A stretch of 64,000 bases of DNA from an uncultured Latescibacterota bacterium (lineage in GTDB: Bacteria > Latescibacterota > UBA2968 > UBA8231): the NCBI GenBank assembly GCA_951813615.1, contig OX638377.1, positions 3,498,599 to 3,562,598 of the forward strand. Reading direction: 5' to 3'. Below the pieces are notes generated by a model. The model ran no database searches. It was not told the DNA's origin and was given only the letters and a program-made list of their open reading frames with translations. Both the position numbers and the translations under genes were made by a program. This document shows positions 52,827 through 61,319 of this stretch, in pieces; within the stretch, counting starts at the first letter, position 1; each line of letters starts with the position of its first letter.

Positions 52827-54443
52827 ATGATCGAAGGACACCAAGTACTAGCCGACGGCGGCGCTGTGTCCGCCCAGCAGCCAGCCGCAGCGCGCATTGG
52901 CGCACAGATATTGGCCCAAGGCGGCAACGCCATGGATGCAGCCGCAGCCACTAGTTTGGCCTGCTGCATGTTGGCCCCCCAATCCAACGGCATCGGCGGC
53001 TACATGTCAGCGGCGGTTGTTTTGGAAGGCTCCACCGGCCGCGTCTGGTCCCTCGACGCCAATGCCGTAGCCCCAGCCGCGGCCCACGAGCACATGTACG
53101 ACATTCTACCGGCCCGCCGCGACAACATGTGCACCAACGAAAAGGAATACGCCTGCAGCGTGCGCGATGATGCCAACGTGTACGGCCCCCACTCCATAGC
53201 CGTCCCCGGCCAAATGGCTGGCATGGGCTTTTTGCACGAGCGCTGGGGACAATTGCCTTGGGCCGCGATTGTCGCTCCGGCCCAAGAGCTGCTCGCCGAC
53301 GGCTTTCCCTACGGCCCAGCCCTAGCCAATACCATCCGCAACCAAGAAGCCATTCTGCGCCGCTTCCCCGCAACGTTCAGCCACCTCGCGCCGCAAGGCG
53401 AGTTGCCCAGCCCCGACGACATTTGGCATCGCCCCGACATGGAGCGCACCCTGGCGCGTTTGGCTCAAGCCGGTTGGCGCGACTTTTACGACGGCGAATT
53501 GGGCCGCACCATCGGCGACTACGTCCAAGCCAGCGGCGGCGCTCTCACCCGCGAGGATATGGCCGCTTTTGCGCCGCGTCTGACCGATCCGTACCAAATC
53601 ACCTACCGCGACGTGCCAGTGTACGGACCGATTTTGCCCAACGGCTGCCTCTCCGCCCTACAGATCCTGCACATGCTGGAATGCCTGCCCGTAGTGCCCG
53701 ACGACCAAGCTCAGTACTGGCACCAGCTAGCCGAAGTCGTCAAGCAAGCCTGGCGCGACCGCCTGCGCTACGTCGGCGACCCTGATTTCGTCGATGTGCC
53801 AGTCGAGCGTTTACTGAGCAAGGACTACGCCGCCGGTCGCGTCGAAGCTCTGCAACAATTTCCCGAACAAGTCGATCAGCAAGTGTACGAAGCCTCGGGT
53901 CCAGCCGTCTCCGAAACCTTGCACGTATCAGCCGCAGACGCCGAGGGCAATCTCGTCGGCATCACCATCACCCAAGGCGGGGCTTTTGGCTCCTGTCTCA
54001 CGGTACCGGGCACAGGCATTATTTTGGGCCACGGCATGTGCCGTTTGGACCCCCGTCCTGGCCGGGCCAATTCCGTGGCCGCACACAAGCGTCCGCTCAA
54101 CAACGTGGTCCCCATGATCTTGCGTCTGCCCCAGCGCGACGTAGCCATCGGTCTGCCCGGCGGTCGCCGCATCATCAGCGTCGGTGCCCAACTCGGCCAG
54201 CGCATTATCGACTTCAACGCCACCGCCTTGGGAGCAGCCACCGCCCCCCGACTCAACGCCGAAGCCCAAGAACCTCTCGAACTAAAGCGCGGCATCGACC
54301 CGGCGATTGTGCAAGCCCTAAGAGAAATGGGCCACCAGGTGCAGGTAGTTCAAGGGGTAGCCGGCGGTGCTCACGGTGCCGAAGTACTCAAAAGCGAGGG
54401 CAAAGTGCGCGCTGGGGGCAATGGCTGGGCCGCGGGCGTGTAG
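52827..54443 (+). CDS. Gamma-glutamyltransferase family protein (Ntn hydrolase), second copy
   Basis: 538 residues. N-terminal segment ARIGAQILAQGGNAMDAAAA and SNGIGGYM as in gamma-glutamyltransferases. The autoprocessing Thr is most likely Thr364 in SETLHVSAADAEGNLVG. C-terminal RPLNNVVPMILR and LPGGRRIISVGAQLGQRI are family-like. No signal peptide. It is clearly a different paralogue from the copy at 36762. As last gene of the ABC operon it may process the imported compound. 38 bases follow the epimerase gene. Confidence 0.87.
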   Translation: MIEGHQVLADGGAVSAQQPAAARIGAQILAQGGNAMDAAAATSLACCMLAPQSNGIGGYMSAAVVLEGSTGRVWSLDANAVAPAAAHEHMYDILPARRDNMCTNEKEYACSVRDDANVYGPHSIAVPGQMAGMGFLHERWGQLPWAAIVAPAQELLADGFPYGPALANTIRNQEAILRRFPATFSHLAPQGELPSPDDIWHRPDMERTLARLAQAGWRDFYDGELGRTIGDYVQASGGALTREDMAAFAPRLTDPYQITYRDVPVYGPILPNGCLSALQILHMLECLPVVPDDQAQYWHQLAEVVKQAWRDRLRYVGDPDFVDVPVERLLSKDYAAGRVEALQQFPEQVDQQVYEASGPAVSETLHVSAADAEGNLVGITITQGGAFGSCLTVPGTGIILGHGMCRLDPRPGRANSVAAHKRPLNNVVPMILRLPQRDVAIGLPGGRRIISVGAQLGQRIIDFNATALGAATAPRLNAEAQEPLELKRGIDPAIVQALREMGHQVQVVQGVAGGAHGAEVLKSEGKVRAGGNGWAAGV

Positions 54444-54450
54444 ATCGTCT

Positions 54451-54491
54451 ATGGGTGAAAATCGCCCTTGACGTGGGTGATTTTCACCCAT
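54451..54491. repeat. 13-bp perfect inverted repeat ahead of AAA_14 gene
   Basis: ATGGGTGAAAATC (54451-54463) and GATTTTCACCCAT (54479-54491) are exact reverse complements separated by 15 bases. The repeat begins 8 bases after the gamma-glutamyltransferase stop and ends 11 bases before the ATPase start. It could be a terminator-like hairpin or an operator controlling the ATPase gene. Confidence 0.7.
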
Positions 54492-54502
54492 ATCGTGGGT
54501 AT

Positions 54503-55732
54503 ATGAACACGAATCGACTGCTACCTCGATTTGCTTCCGCGAGCGTGGAGCGGGCGCTGAGGGTTATGCCCGTGACTGTTCTCACTGGCGCACGCCAGAC
54601 CGGCAAGAGCACCCTCGCCCGCATGAATCCCATCGGAGCAGACCGATCTTACTTCACCCTAGACGATTACGGCGTCCTCGAGCAGGCCCAACGCGAACCG
54701 GATGCCCTTGTTGCTCGGGCCGTGCAGATCACGCTTGATGAGGTACAGCGGGTGCCGCATGTGCTACTCGCCATCAAGCGCCTCGTTGACGAAGGTCGGA
54801 TTGCTGGCCGTTTCCTCCTGACTGGGTCGGCGAATCTGCTGCTTATGAAGGAAGTGGGCGAAACGCTGGCTGGCCGCGCTAGCTACTTGACGCTCTGGCC
54901 CATGACCCGTCGCGAACAACGCGGATTGGCTAGGCCTGGTCTGTGGACGGAGCTTGTAGATGCGCCCCCTACTGCATGGCGGGATGTGCTGCTCGCGGAG
55001 CCAGCCGAAGCAGAGCCGTGGGTGGCCCTTGCTCGGCGCGGAGGTTATCCCGTTCCGGCCCATGAGTTGATCGACGATGACGACCGACGGCTATGGTTCG
55101 CAGGCTACGCGGCTACTTACTTGGAGCGGGATATCCCGCGTCTATCCGCCATCGAAGGCATCACCGATCTGCGGAGGTTGATGACGGCAGCCTGTCTGCG
55201 CGTTGGCGGGCTATTAAACCAAGCAGACCTAGCTCGGGACGTACATCTTGCCCCCTCCACAGTGCAGCGATATCTCAACTTGTTAGAGGTGTCGTTCCAA
55301 CTGGTGCGACTGCCATCCTATTCTGTCAACAGGACGAAACGGCTAGTCAAGTCATCCAAACTCTACTGGAGCGACACCGGGTTGGCTTTGCACTTAGCGG
55401 GCGAGGCGCATCCTCGCGGCGCACACCTAGAGAACATAGTCCTCTGCGACCTGCTCTCTTGGGCTACTACTCGCGTCGAAAAAACGGAGATTCTCTTTTG
55501 GCGGACTACCAAGGGTGCCGAGGTCGATTTTGTCATTGAAACGGGCCGCCGTCTGCTGCCCGTGGAGGTGAAGGCCGCCGCTAGCGTCCATCCTGGCGAT
55601 GTACGACATCTGCATACGTTCCTAGATGAGTACCCCGATATGGCGCAACGCGGAATCATTCTCTACGATGGTGAAGAAACGTTCTGGCTCACCGACCGCG
55701 TACTCGCCGCACCGTGGTGGCGTGTGATCTGA
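54503..55732 (+). CDS. AAA_14/DUF4143 ATPase
   Basis: 409 residues from the ATG at 54503; the frame extends upstream but is only a shadow of the previous gene there. Walker A is TGARQTGKSTL (28-38), Walker B ITLDEVQRVP, and sensor 1 LLTGSANLLL. The C-terminal DUF4143 domain has LRVGGLLNQADLARDV (winged helix), LYWSDTGLALHL and FWRTTKGAEVDFVIE with VEVKA, resembling a nuclease-like core. These proteins are common, often orphan, and of unknown function; toxin-antitoxin-like or mobile behaviour has been suggested. A palindrome lies just upstream and an insertion sequence just downstream. Confidence 0.88.
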   Translation: MNTNRLLPRFASASVERALRVMPVTVLTGARQTGKSTLARMNPIGADRSYFTLDDYGVLEQAQREPDALVARAVQITLDEVQRVPHVLLAIKRLVDEGRIAGRFLLTGSANLLLMKEVGETLAGRASYLTLWPMTRREQRGLARPGLWTELVDAPPTAWRDVLLAEPAEAEPWVALARRGGYPVPAHELIDDDDRRLWFAGYAATYLERDIPRLSAIEGITDLRRLMTAACLRVGGLLNQADLARDVHLAPSTVQRYLNLLEVSFQLVRLPSYSVNRTKRLVKSSKLYWSDTGLALHLAGEAHPRGAHLENIVLCDLLSWATTRVEKTEILFWRTTKGAEVDFVIETGRRLLPVEVKAAASVHPGDVRHLHTFLDEYPDMAQRGIILYDGEETFWLTDRVLAAPWWRVI

Positions 55733-55753
55733 AGCTACTATCTAACATACAAC

Positions 55754-55757
55754 GGAG
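55754..55757 (+). promoter_or_regulatory. Stranded ribosome binding site of the interrupted enolase-family gene
   Basis: GGAG followed by six A and ATG (55764-55766) forms a perfect ribosome binding site and start. The next five bases already belong to the target duplication and then the insertion sequence begins. Joining the left flank to the sequence after the right duplication restores GGAG-A6-ATGAAAATTACTG, the start of the gene now at 56828. Confidence 0.8.
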
Positions 55758-55760
55758 AAA

Positions 55761-55768
55761 AAAATGAA
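55761..55768. repeat. Target-site duplication, left copy
   Basis: AAAATGAA directly precedes the left inverted repeat of the insertion sequence and is repeated after its right end. Confidence 0.9.
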
Positions 55769-56824
55769 GGCTCATTATGGATTCCGGGGAGTTGTCTTGA
55801 AGGGGTAATCCCACCGGCTTATCTTGGTGCTGTGCGCCCTTTTTCCTTGCCTTCCAATCTGGCTTTTCACCATGGTCAATATCCAACATCTCATCGATGA
55901 TGCCAAATGCTTTGAAACGGTTCGCGCCTTGCGCTGGTCCGATGGTATTTTCTGTCCGCATTGTGGTTCGGCTCGGCTTATTAAGCGGGGCTTTGATGAC
56001 ACGCAGCCTGATCGCCAACGCTACCGATGCCACGGCTGTGCTCGGGACTTTGATGATTTGACCGGCACCGTGTTAGCGGGTCACCACCAACCGTTACGGG
56101 TTTGGATTTTGTGTCTGTATTTCATGGGCTTAAATCTATCCAACCGGCAAATTGCCCAAGAATTGGGATTGAATAAAGATGATGCGCAGCACATGACCAC
56201 GCACCTGCGGCAAGGCCTCGTCGCCCAGCAGGAGCCCGCTGGTCTTGATGGGGTAGTCGAGTGCGATGAAGTCTATATTGTGGCCGGTCATAAGGGGCAT
56301 CCTACCGCGGTGAAAAAAAAGGCCGAACAGGACGACGCAACCGACTCAAAGGCCGTCGAGGGCGGGGCACCTTAGCCGGAGAAAAACCGCCGATCTTAGG
56401 CATGATTCAACGCGGGGGAGAGGTGTGCATTCAGATGCTGGAGAATGTCCAGCAAAAAACCATTGAGCCGCTGATTAAAAAGGCGATTGCCCCGGGCACA
56501 CTCATTTATACCGATGAGTACAACATCTACGGGCGGCTGGAAGCTTGGGGCTATACCCATGCCGTGGTTCATCATGGCCAGGGGGAATTCGCACGGGATG
56601 ACGATCAAGATGGTTTTGGTGAAGTACATGTCAATACGATGGAAGGGTTTTGGTCCTTGTTACGCTCTTGGTTGAGACCCCACCGAGGGATCTCGCAGGA
56701 AAAACTCCCGTTGTATCTGGGCTTCTTTCAATTCGTTCATAACATAAGAAAAAGGGGCAAAGCGCTCCTAGAAAGCCTCATTAAAGGCATTCTGGGAATA
56801 GCTCCCTGCAATCCATAATGAGCC
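55769..56824 (+). mobile_element. IS1595-family insertion sequence (1056 bp)
   Basis: Terminal inverted repeats begin with the same 15 bases, GGCTCATTATGGATT, at both ends (55769-55792 and 56801-56824, about 20 of 24 matching). An exact 8-bp AT-rich duplication AAAATGAA flanks the element, as expected for IS1595. It holds one transposase gene with a zinc ribbon and a DDE-type ISXO2 catalytic region, split by a -1 frameshift. It inserted at the start codon of the enolase-family gene at 56828. Confidence 0.92.
55872..56818 (+). CDS. IS1595-family transposase, read by -1 frameshift
   Basis: The first frame (ATG at 55872 to TAG at 56373) holds the N-terminal zinc ribbon (FCPHCGS and CHGCARDF) and the start of the DDE domain (VVECDEVYIVAGHKGHP). 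The -1 frame continues with GRRGRGTLAGEKPP, IYTDEYNIYGRL, VHNTMEGFW-like VHVNTMEGFWSLL and ends at 56818. The junction is A-AAA-AAG at 56315-56321, a classic slippery heptamer, so programmed frameshifting could give a ~315-residue protein. A replication error in the A8 run is the alternative. It moves the element by cut and paste or copying of the 1056-bp unit. Confidence 0.85.
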
Positions 56825-56832
56825 AAAATGAA
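56825..56832. repeat. Target-site duplication, right copy
   Basis: AAAATGAA follows the right inverted repeat; its ATG (56828-56830) is the start codon of the next gene. Confidence 0.9.
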
Positions 56833-57958
56833 AATTACTGACTTGCAGGTGATGCGGATAGGGTCGGAAGGTACCAACAATTGGATGTTTGTCAAAATCG
56901 AGACCGACGCCGGTATTCATGGATGGGGCGAGGCGAGTTTGCAATACAAAGACGACGCATTGCTGGGCGAGTTTGCGGCGTTCAAGCGTTTTCTACTAGG
57001 CAAAAATCCATTTGAGATCGAGCGAATTTGGACCTCGCTGTATCGGCGCGTGACGTGGTCAGGTGGGCCAGTGACGACGAGTGCGATCAGTGCGATTGAT
57101 CTGGCGTTATGGGATATCAAAGGCAAAGCATTGGGCGTCCCAGTGTATGAATTATTGGGTGGAAAGTCACACGACAAAATTCGCATGTACGCCAATGGCT
57201 GGCCAAGAAAGGACAACACACCTGAAGGGATTGCCGAGGGCGTAAAACGAGTAGTGGATCAAGGATACGAGGCGTTGAAGTTCTACCCTTTTAGGGGTGC
57301 ACAGGTGGCAAAGATTGATCGGATTCAGCACGGCGTCGCCCTGGTGGAAGCGGCGCGCGAAGCCGCCGGGTCGCAAATTGAAATCGGAATTGACATTCGC
57401 GCGCGACTGAATATATGGAGTGCAAGACGAGTAGCGCAGGAATTGGAGCCCTATAACATTGCGTGGATGGAAGAGCCGATTTTGTGGGACAATCCAGAAG
57501 CGCTAGCGCAATTTGCCCACGAGGTGAAGGTGCCCATTGCGACAGGTGAGCAACTGTACACTCGCTGGGATTTCCGCCCACTGTTGGAGCTGAATGCGGT
57601 CGGAATCATTCAGCCGGATATTTGTCATGCGGGCGGCATCACTGAATTGAAGAAAATTGCTGCCATGGCCGAAACGTATTACGTGACAGTCGCCCCACAC
57701 AATTCCAATGGGCCGATTTCAACAATCGCCAGCTTGCATTTAGACATGTGCATTCACAACAGTTTGATGCAGGAAATTTTTGTGTCGTCTATTGATCTGT
57801 ACAACAAGGTGCTTACACAACCGATTGAAGTAATCGATGGATATTGTGTGCCACCAGAAGGGCCGGGTTGGGGCGTAGAGTTGCGCGAGGATGTTATGGA
57901 ACAACATCCGCCGAAGTTGTTTACGCCGGTTGAGTCTGAACCGTATATGGAATTTTAA
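56828..57958 (+). CDS. Galactonate dehydratase-like enolase-superfamily enzyme
   Basis: 376 residues. N-terminal capping domain, then barrel residues Lys151 (LKFYPF), metal ligands Asp189 (IGIDIRARLN), Glu215/216 (WMEEPI) and Glu241 (ATGEQ), then Asp264 (QPDICHAGG) and His291 (VAPHNSNGPI), the Asp-His dyad of galactonate and related sugar-acid dehydratases. The His that follows the first ligand in galactonate dehydratase (D-x-H) is Arg here, so the substrate may differ. The insertion sequence directly upstream removed its ribosome binding site: no GGAG-like sequence precedes the ATG now. A hairpin follows at 58045. Confidence 0.88.
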   Translation: MKITDLQVMRIGSEGTNNWMFVKIETDAGIHGWGEASLQYKDDALLGEFAAFKRFLLGKNPFEIERIWTSLYRRVTWSGGPVTTSAISAIDLALWDIKGKALGVPVYELLGGKSHDKIRMYANGWPRKDNTPEGIAEGVKRVVDQGYEALKFYPFRGAQVAKIDRIQHGVALVEAAREAAGSQIEIGIDIRARLNIWSARRVAQELEPYNIAWMEEPILWDNPEALAQFAHEVKVPIATGEQLYTRWDFRPLLELNAVGIIQPDICHAGGITELKKIAAMAETYYVTVAPHNSNGPISTIASLHLDMCIHNSLMQEIFVSSIDLYNKVLTQPIEVIDGYCVPPEGPGWGVELREDVMEQHPPKLFTPVESEPYMEF

Positions 57959-58044
57959 AGCGGAGGTGTTCTGTGAGGAGTTGGGAATTATACCGACAGT
58001 AGTGATTCGAGAAAGCGCAGGAAAAGTCGACAAAAACTAATGAC

Positions 58045-58079
58045 CGGCCTCCGCGTCGTCACACATGACGCGGAGGCCG
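58045..58079. terminator. 13-bp GC-rich hairpin between convergent genes
   Basis: CGGCCTCCGCGTC and GACGCGGAGGCCG pair perfectly around a 9-base loop. It lies between the stop of the enolase-family gene (57958) and the stop of the lipoprotein gene (58088) and can serve both strands. The T-run is weak. Confidence 0.75.
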
Positions 58080-58087
58080 ATTTACTG

Positions 58088-58543
58088 TTACAATGAATAG
58101 CGCTTGAATTGCACGTACGCAGGCTGCTCGGCAGCCAGCGCCTTATCAGCGGCTTGGCCGAAAGCATCCATGATTTCTGCGTAATCCGAGCCATAGGGCA
58201 CGGTGACAACCGACGCGGAATCCACAGCCGCCGAGGACATATCGTCAGCGGCACACGTCACTATTACTGTCATGGGCGTATATATCCCGCCGGTAAGCAC
58301 ATTTACCAGTCCGTTCAAAAAGCTCTGCTGCGTCTCAACCCTAGCTACGCCATTTTCGCACTCGCTTTGCGCTTCGACCACCGAGGGTGGCACCAAGCCA
58401 TATATCCAGCTATGCTTCCACATCTCCACCGTCTTAGACCCCGGAGCAAGCCCAGTATCAATGGTCGCGTGATAACATCCGGCCAAAAGAAACAGGCTAA
58501 AAAAGACTACTATGAGAAAACTCCCCTGCAAACGCTTGATCAT
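58088..58543 (-). CDS. Bor/Iss-like lipoprotein
   Basis: 151 residues with a lipobox LLAGC (Cys23) and AAGGGGG before the ATG. The core VETQQSFLNGLVNVLTGGIY followed by TPMTVIVTC resembles phage lambda Bor and plasmid Iss, which share ETQQTFVNGLLG and GIYTP. Those are outer-membrane lipoproteins linked to serum resistance. Here an extra ~45-residue C-terminal part is present. Function in this organism is unknown; it is likely an outer-membrane surface lipoprotein. Confidence 0.72.
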   Translation of the reverse strand: MIKRLQGSFLIVVFFSLFLLAGCYHATIDTGLAPGSKTVEMWKHSWIYGLVPPSVVEAQSECENGVARVETQQSFLNGLVNVLTGGIYTPMTVIVTCAADDMSSAAVDSASVVTVPYGSDYAEIMDAFGQAADKALAAEQPAYVQFKRYSL

Positions 58544-58701
58544 TTTAACCCCCTTAGGTTGATAAAAAATTATCGGCCCCTAGGCCGCGAATGAGATAGG
58601 ATAGGCAAAGTACCAAGGCTATTCAAGTAGGGGGCCTATGTAGTTGTCCCCTGTTTGGACAGGTATAGGGACGGACTTTTATCGGTTTCGCAATAATCCA
58701 A

Positions 58702-61134
58702 TTATAATGATAGCCAGTAATTTACCTTAATAAAGAAAATATCCGAACCAGCGTCTAGGAAACTCTCACCTATATTCTTCAATGGGCGGAAGGAAGGATC
58801 TGAAGAGAACGCACTGTTCGCTTGGGACCACACCAAGAATAAGGTACTTCCCGGACGATATTCCCAACGCAGTACCATGTTACTCTGGAGTGAACGGCTG
58901 CGAAAATCGGGATTGTAGCCCAACTCTGTATACGGGGTAAACATATACGAACTCGGTCTCACTAGTTCCTTGAAATGTTTGTAGGTACCAACTGCCAGAA
59001 AAGGCTGCAAATAGAGCTCTAGGCTCAGATCCCGGCTGAAGATCACATTGAGTCGGGTAGTCAGATCTAGGGTCTTGCTGTTTAGCGTTCCGTATACGAA
59101 GTGTTCAACTTTGCCATCCCTATCTACGTCTATATTCCTAACCCACTGTGCATCATCGAAACCCCAATGATAGCTTGGCTGAAAGTAACACTCTATATAA
59201 TAAGCTGGTTTAATTTCTACTCCCAGTGCCATCGTGCGCCAAGTGCTACCTTCCGTGTCGTTCCTCCAAGAAGAGTAGAGTTCGCTACTTATGGCTCGAC
59301 GATCATCGCTTGTGATACTAAGATTAAAAGCTGTTCTAGCGGGCCGTACGATGAGCGGTCCACCCCGGGTATCTAGATCGTCCTGAGTGCGGAAATTATG
59401 GTTAATTGCTCCAGAGATGTCCCAATAATTACTGAACTGATGCCAAGTGCTCAAGCCGATGCCGTTTGCCAGTACCACGTCATCAAAGTTCCGACGCCTC
59501 CACTGATTGATGTTCAGGCTGTTCCGACGGAAAATATTCCAGGGACGATCCTTGCGAAGCTGGAGCTGAAACCGAGTTTCGTAGTAGTTGTTCCGCCATA
59601 GAAAACCCAGATCATTGATTTCGAAATCTTTTGCATAGGCTTCCCAATGGAATCCTCCTTGTAGCCAGCCACTCCGCTTGCCCACAGCCATCTCGCTGCC
59701 CCACCCCCTCTTCCGATCCGCTGCCGATCCTGCTTGGCTACTGGCGATCTGTCCCGAGAAATCGTATTCGTTCTGCCCCGAACGCAGCCACCAGTCTACA
59801 CTCCCAGAGTACGCGTCTGCAGCCTTGTGTCGGTTGAGACTAGTACCTGTCAGGCCAATGTGAGAGTTGCCTTGAAAAAGATCCTGCTGTACCCGGCCAA
59901 CCAAGATATGCGAGCGCGGCTCAAGAAGAAAATCACGACGTTTTGTATCTTCCTCTACACTCTCCAGAGATGCATACTCTCTAGCCGTAAGTGCTTCCAT
60001 TAACCCAAAGCTCGTCTTGTCGGCCGTCTTGCCCACTATTTTAACTGCTCCTAAAATGGTGGTAAAATCTGGCCGGTCCACCATCCGGAAGCCGCTGGGG
60101 ATGCTATTGAAGCCGGGCTGCTTGCCAATGCGACGGGAATAGAAAAGCTGAATAGGCGTTCGGAAATTCTCGGCACCATCTACAAAAAAGGGGCGGCGCT
60201 CCTCGAAGAAGGTCTCAAAGACTGAAAGGTTTAGCACTGCCGGATCGGCCTCCACCTGCCCGAAGTCCGGATTGACTGTGGCGTTAAGAGAGAGGCTCGA
60301 GGTCAATCCGTAGCGCATATTAACCCCCAGATTGCTGAAGAGATCACGGCTGTCGGATACCTTGTCGGAGATAAAGGTGGATCGGCCGACGACATAAGGC
60401 ATAATCTCCAAGGGTTTGGGGGGAATAATCTGCTCAATACCTTCAAGATGGCCAAAGTGCGATGGCCAACCGCTTTGCTCAAGCGGAACCATACGCCAAT
60501 ACACATCCTCTCTTTTTCTACTTATATAGCGAATTACGTTGATACCCCAAGTGTATTTCTCCTGAGGACTGAAGCGGAGCGTTTGATAGGGAATCTTGTA
60601 CTCTACACACCACCCGTCTTCATGCCTGCTTTGACGCGCTTGCCAGACCCCATCCCAAGCACCGTCCCAACCACCTCCATCATCGTAATTATAGCCATCT
60701 GTCAGAGAGCCGCCGGCGTGTACCTGGAACACGAAGTTTGTCTGATGATCATGGTGGGCATCAATGGCAATCTGTATGAAATCTGCTTCTGGCCACTGAT
60801 CTCGGCGGGCAAGACGAGCCACAATGTGCTCTGGCTGGCGATCAAAGGCCATAATACCGACGTAAAGTGCTTTGTCGTCATAGGCAAATTGTACTGTGGT
60901 CGACTCGGTGGCAGCCTGTCCCGTATCGGGGCGCCGCTGAGTAAATCCTGTAAAGACAGGGGCTTGCTGCCAGATCAAATCGTCTAAGTGGCCGTCGATT
61001 TCAGGTGGAGTAGAATGGATCCGTATGGCTCTTAGCGTCTTGCCAGTGACTTCCCCGTCTTCTACGTGACCCCAGAGAGGATCTCCCCCATCGACAATGG
61101 CAATGATTATTAATATTCTCCATAAACGCATCAT
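58702..61134 (-). CDS. DUF5916 protein: CBM9-like domain plus outer-membrane barrel
   Basis: 810 residues from the ATG at 61134 (GAGGAG eight bases upstream). A signal peptide-like N-terminus precedes a CBM9-like domain at about 35-220 (STPPEIDGHLDDLIWQQAP, YDDKALYVGIMAFDRQPE, FVFQVHAGGSLTDG). The remaining ~570 residues are the DUF5916 region with alternating aromatic strands (FFEERRPFFVDGAENF, MRYGLTSSLSLNATVNPDF) and a C-terminal aromatic end, consistent with a beta-barrel. It probably sits in the outer membrane and binds or passes sugars. Base composition is more A/T-rich than the flanks. 158 bases without a gene lie between it and the Bor-like gene. Confidence 0.82.
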   Translation of the reverse strand: MMRLWRILIIIAIVDGGDPLWGHVEDGEVTGKTLRAIRIHSTPPEIDGHLDDLIWQQAPVFTGFTQRRPDTGQAATESTTVQFAYDDKALYVGIMAFDRQPEHIVARLARRDQWPEADFIQIAIDAHHDHQTNFVFQVHAGGSLTDGYNYDDGGGWDGAWDGVWQARQSRHEDGWCVEYKIPYQTLRFSPQEKYTWGINVIRYISRKREDVYWRMVPLEQSGWPSHFGHLEGIEQIIPPKPLEIMPYVVGRSTFISDKVSDSRDLFSNLGVNMRYGLTSSLSLNATVNPDFGQVEADPAVLNLSVFETFFEERRPFFVDGAENFRTPIQLFYSRRIGKQPGFNSIPSGFRMVDRPDFTTILGAVKIVGKTADKTSFGLMEALTAREYASLESVEEDTKRRDFLLEPRSHILVGRVQQDLFQGNSHIGLTGTSLNRHKAADAYSGSVDWWLRSGQNEYDFSGQIASSQAGSAADRKRGWGSEMAVGKRSGWLQGGFHWEAYAKDFEINDLGFLWRNNYYETRFQLQLRKDRPWNIFRRNSLNINQWRRRNFDDVVLANGIGLSTWHQFSNYWDISGAINHNFRTQDDLDTRGGPLIVRPARTAFNLSITSDDRRAISSELYSSWRNDTEGSTWRTMALGVEIKPAYYIECYFQPSYHWGFDDAQWVRNIDVDRDGKVEHFVYGTLNSKTLDLTTRLNVIFSRDLSLELYLQPFLAVGTYKHFKELVRPSSYMFTPYTELGYNPDFRSRSLQSNMVLRWEYRPGSTLFLVWSQANSAFSSDPSFRPLKNIGESFLDAGSDIFFIKVNYWLSL

Positions 61135-61319
61135 GTTAAGTCTCCTCACTCATCAAAGGACTGGCCGATATCAAGTAAACCAATTTTAGTGAAGTCAATG
61201 GGATGGCTTCTCAAAGAAGAAAGACCGGGTCACATAATGTCAACGTGAAAAAAGAGACTCGTGCCCAAGTGCCCAAAAGTTTGGTCACTCAGGTATATAA
61301 TTCCCTTTGAGAAGCGTTC

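Noticed and set aside
54038..54502. N-terminal extension of the AAA_14 ATPase
   Set aside because: The extension is an alternative-frame reading of the gamma-glutamyltransferase gene; the ATG at 54503 starts the family-like sequence.
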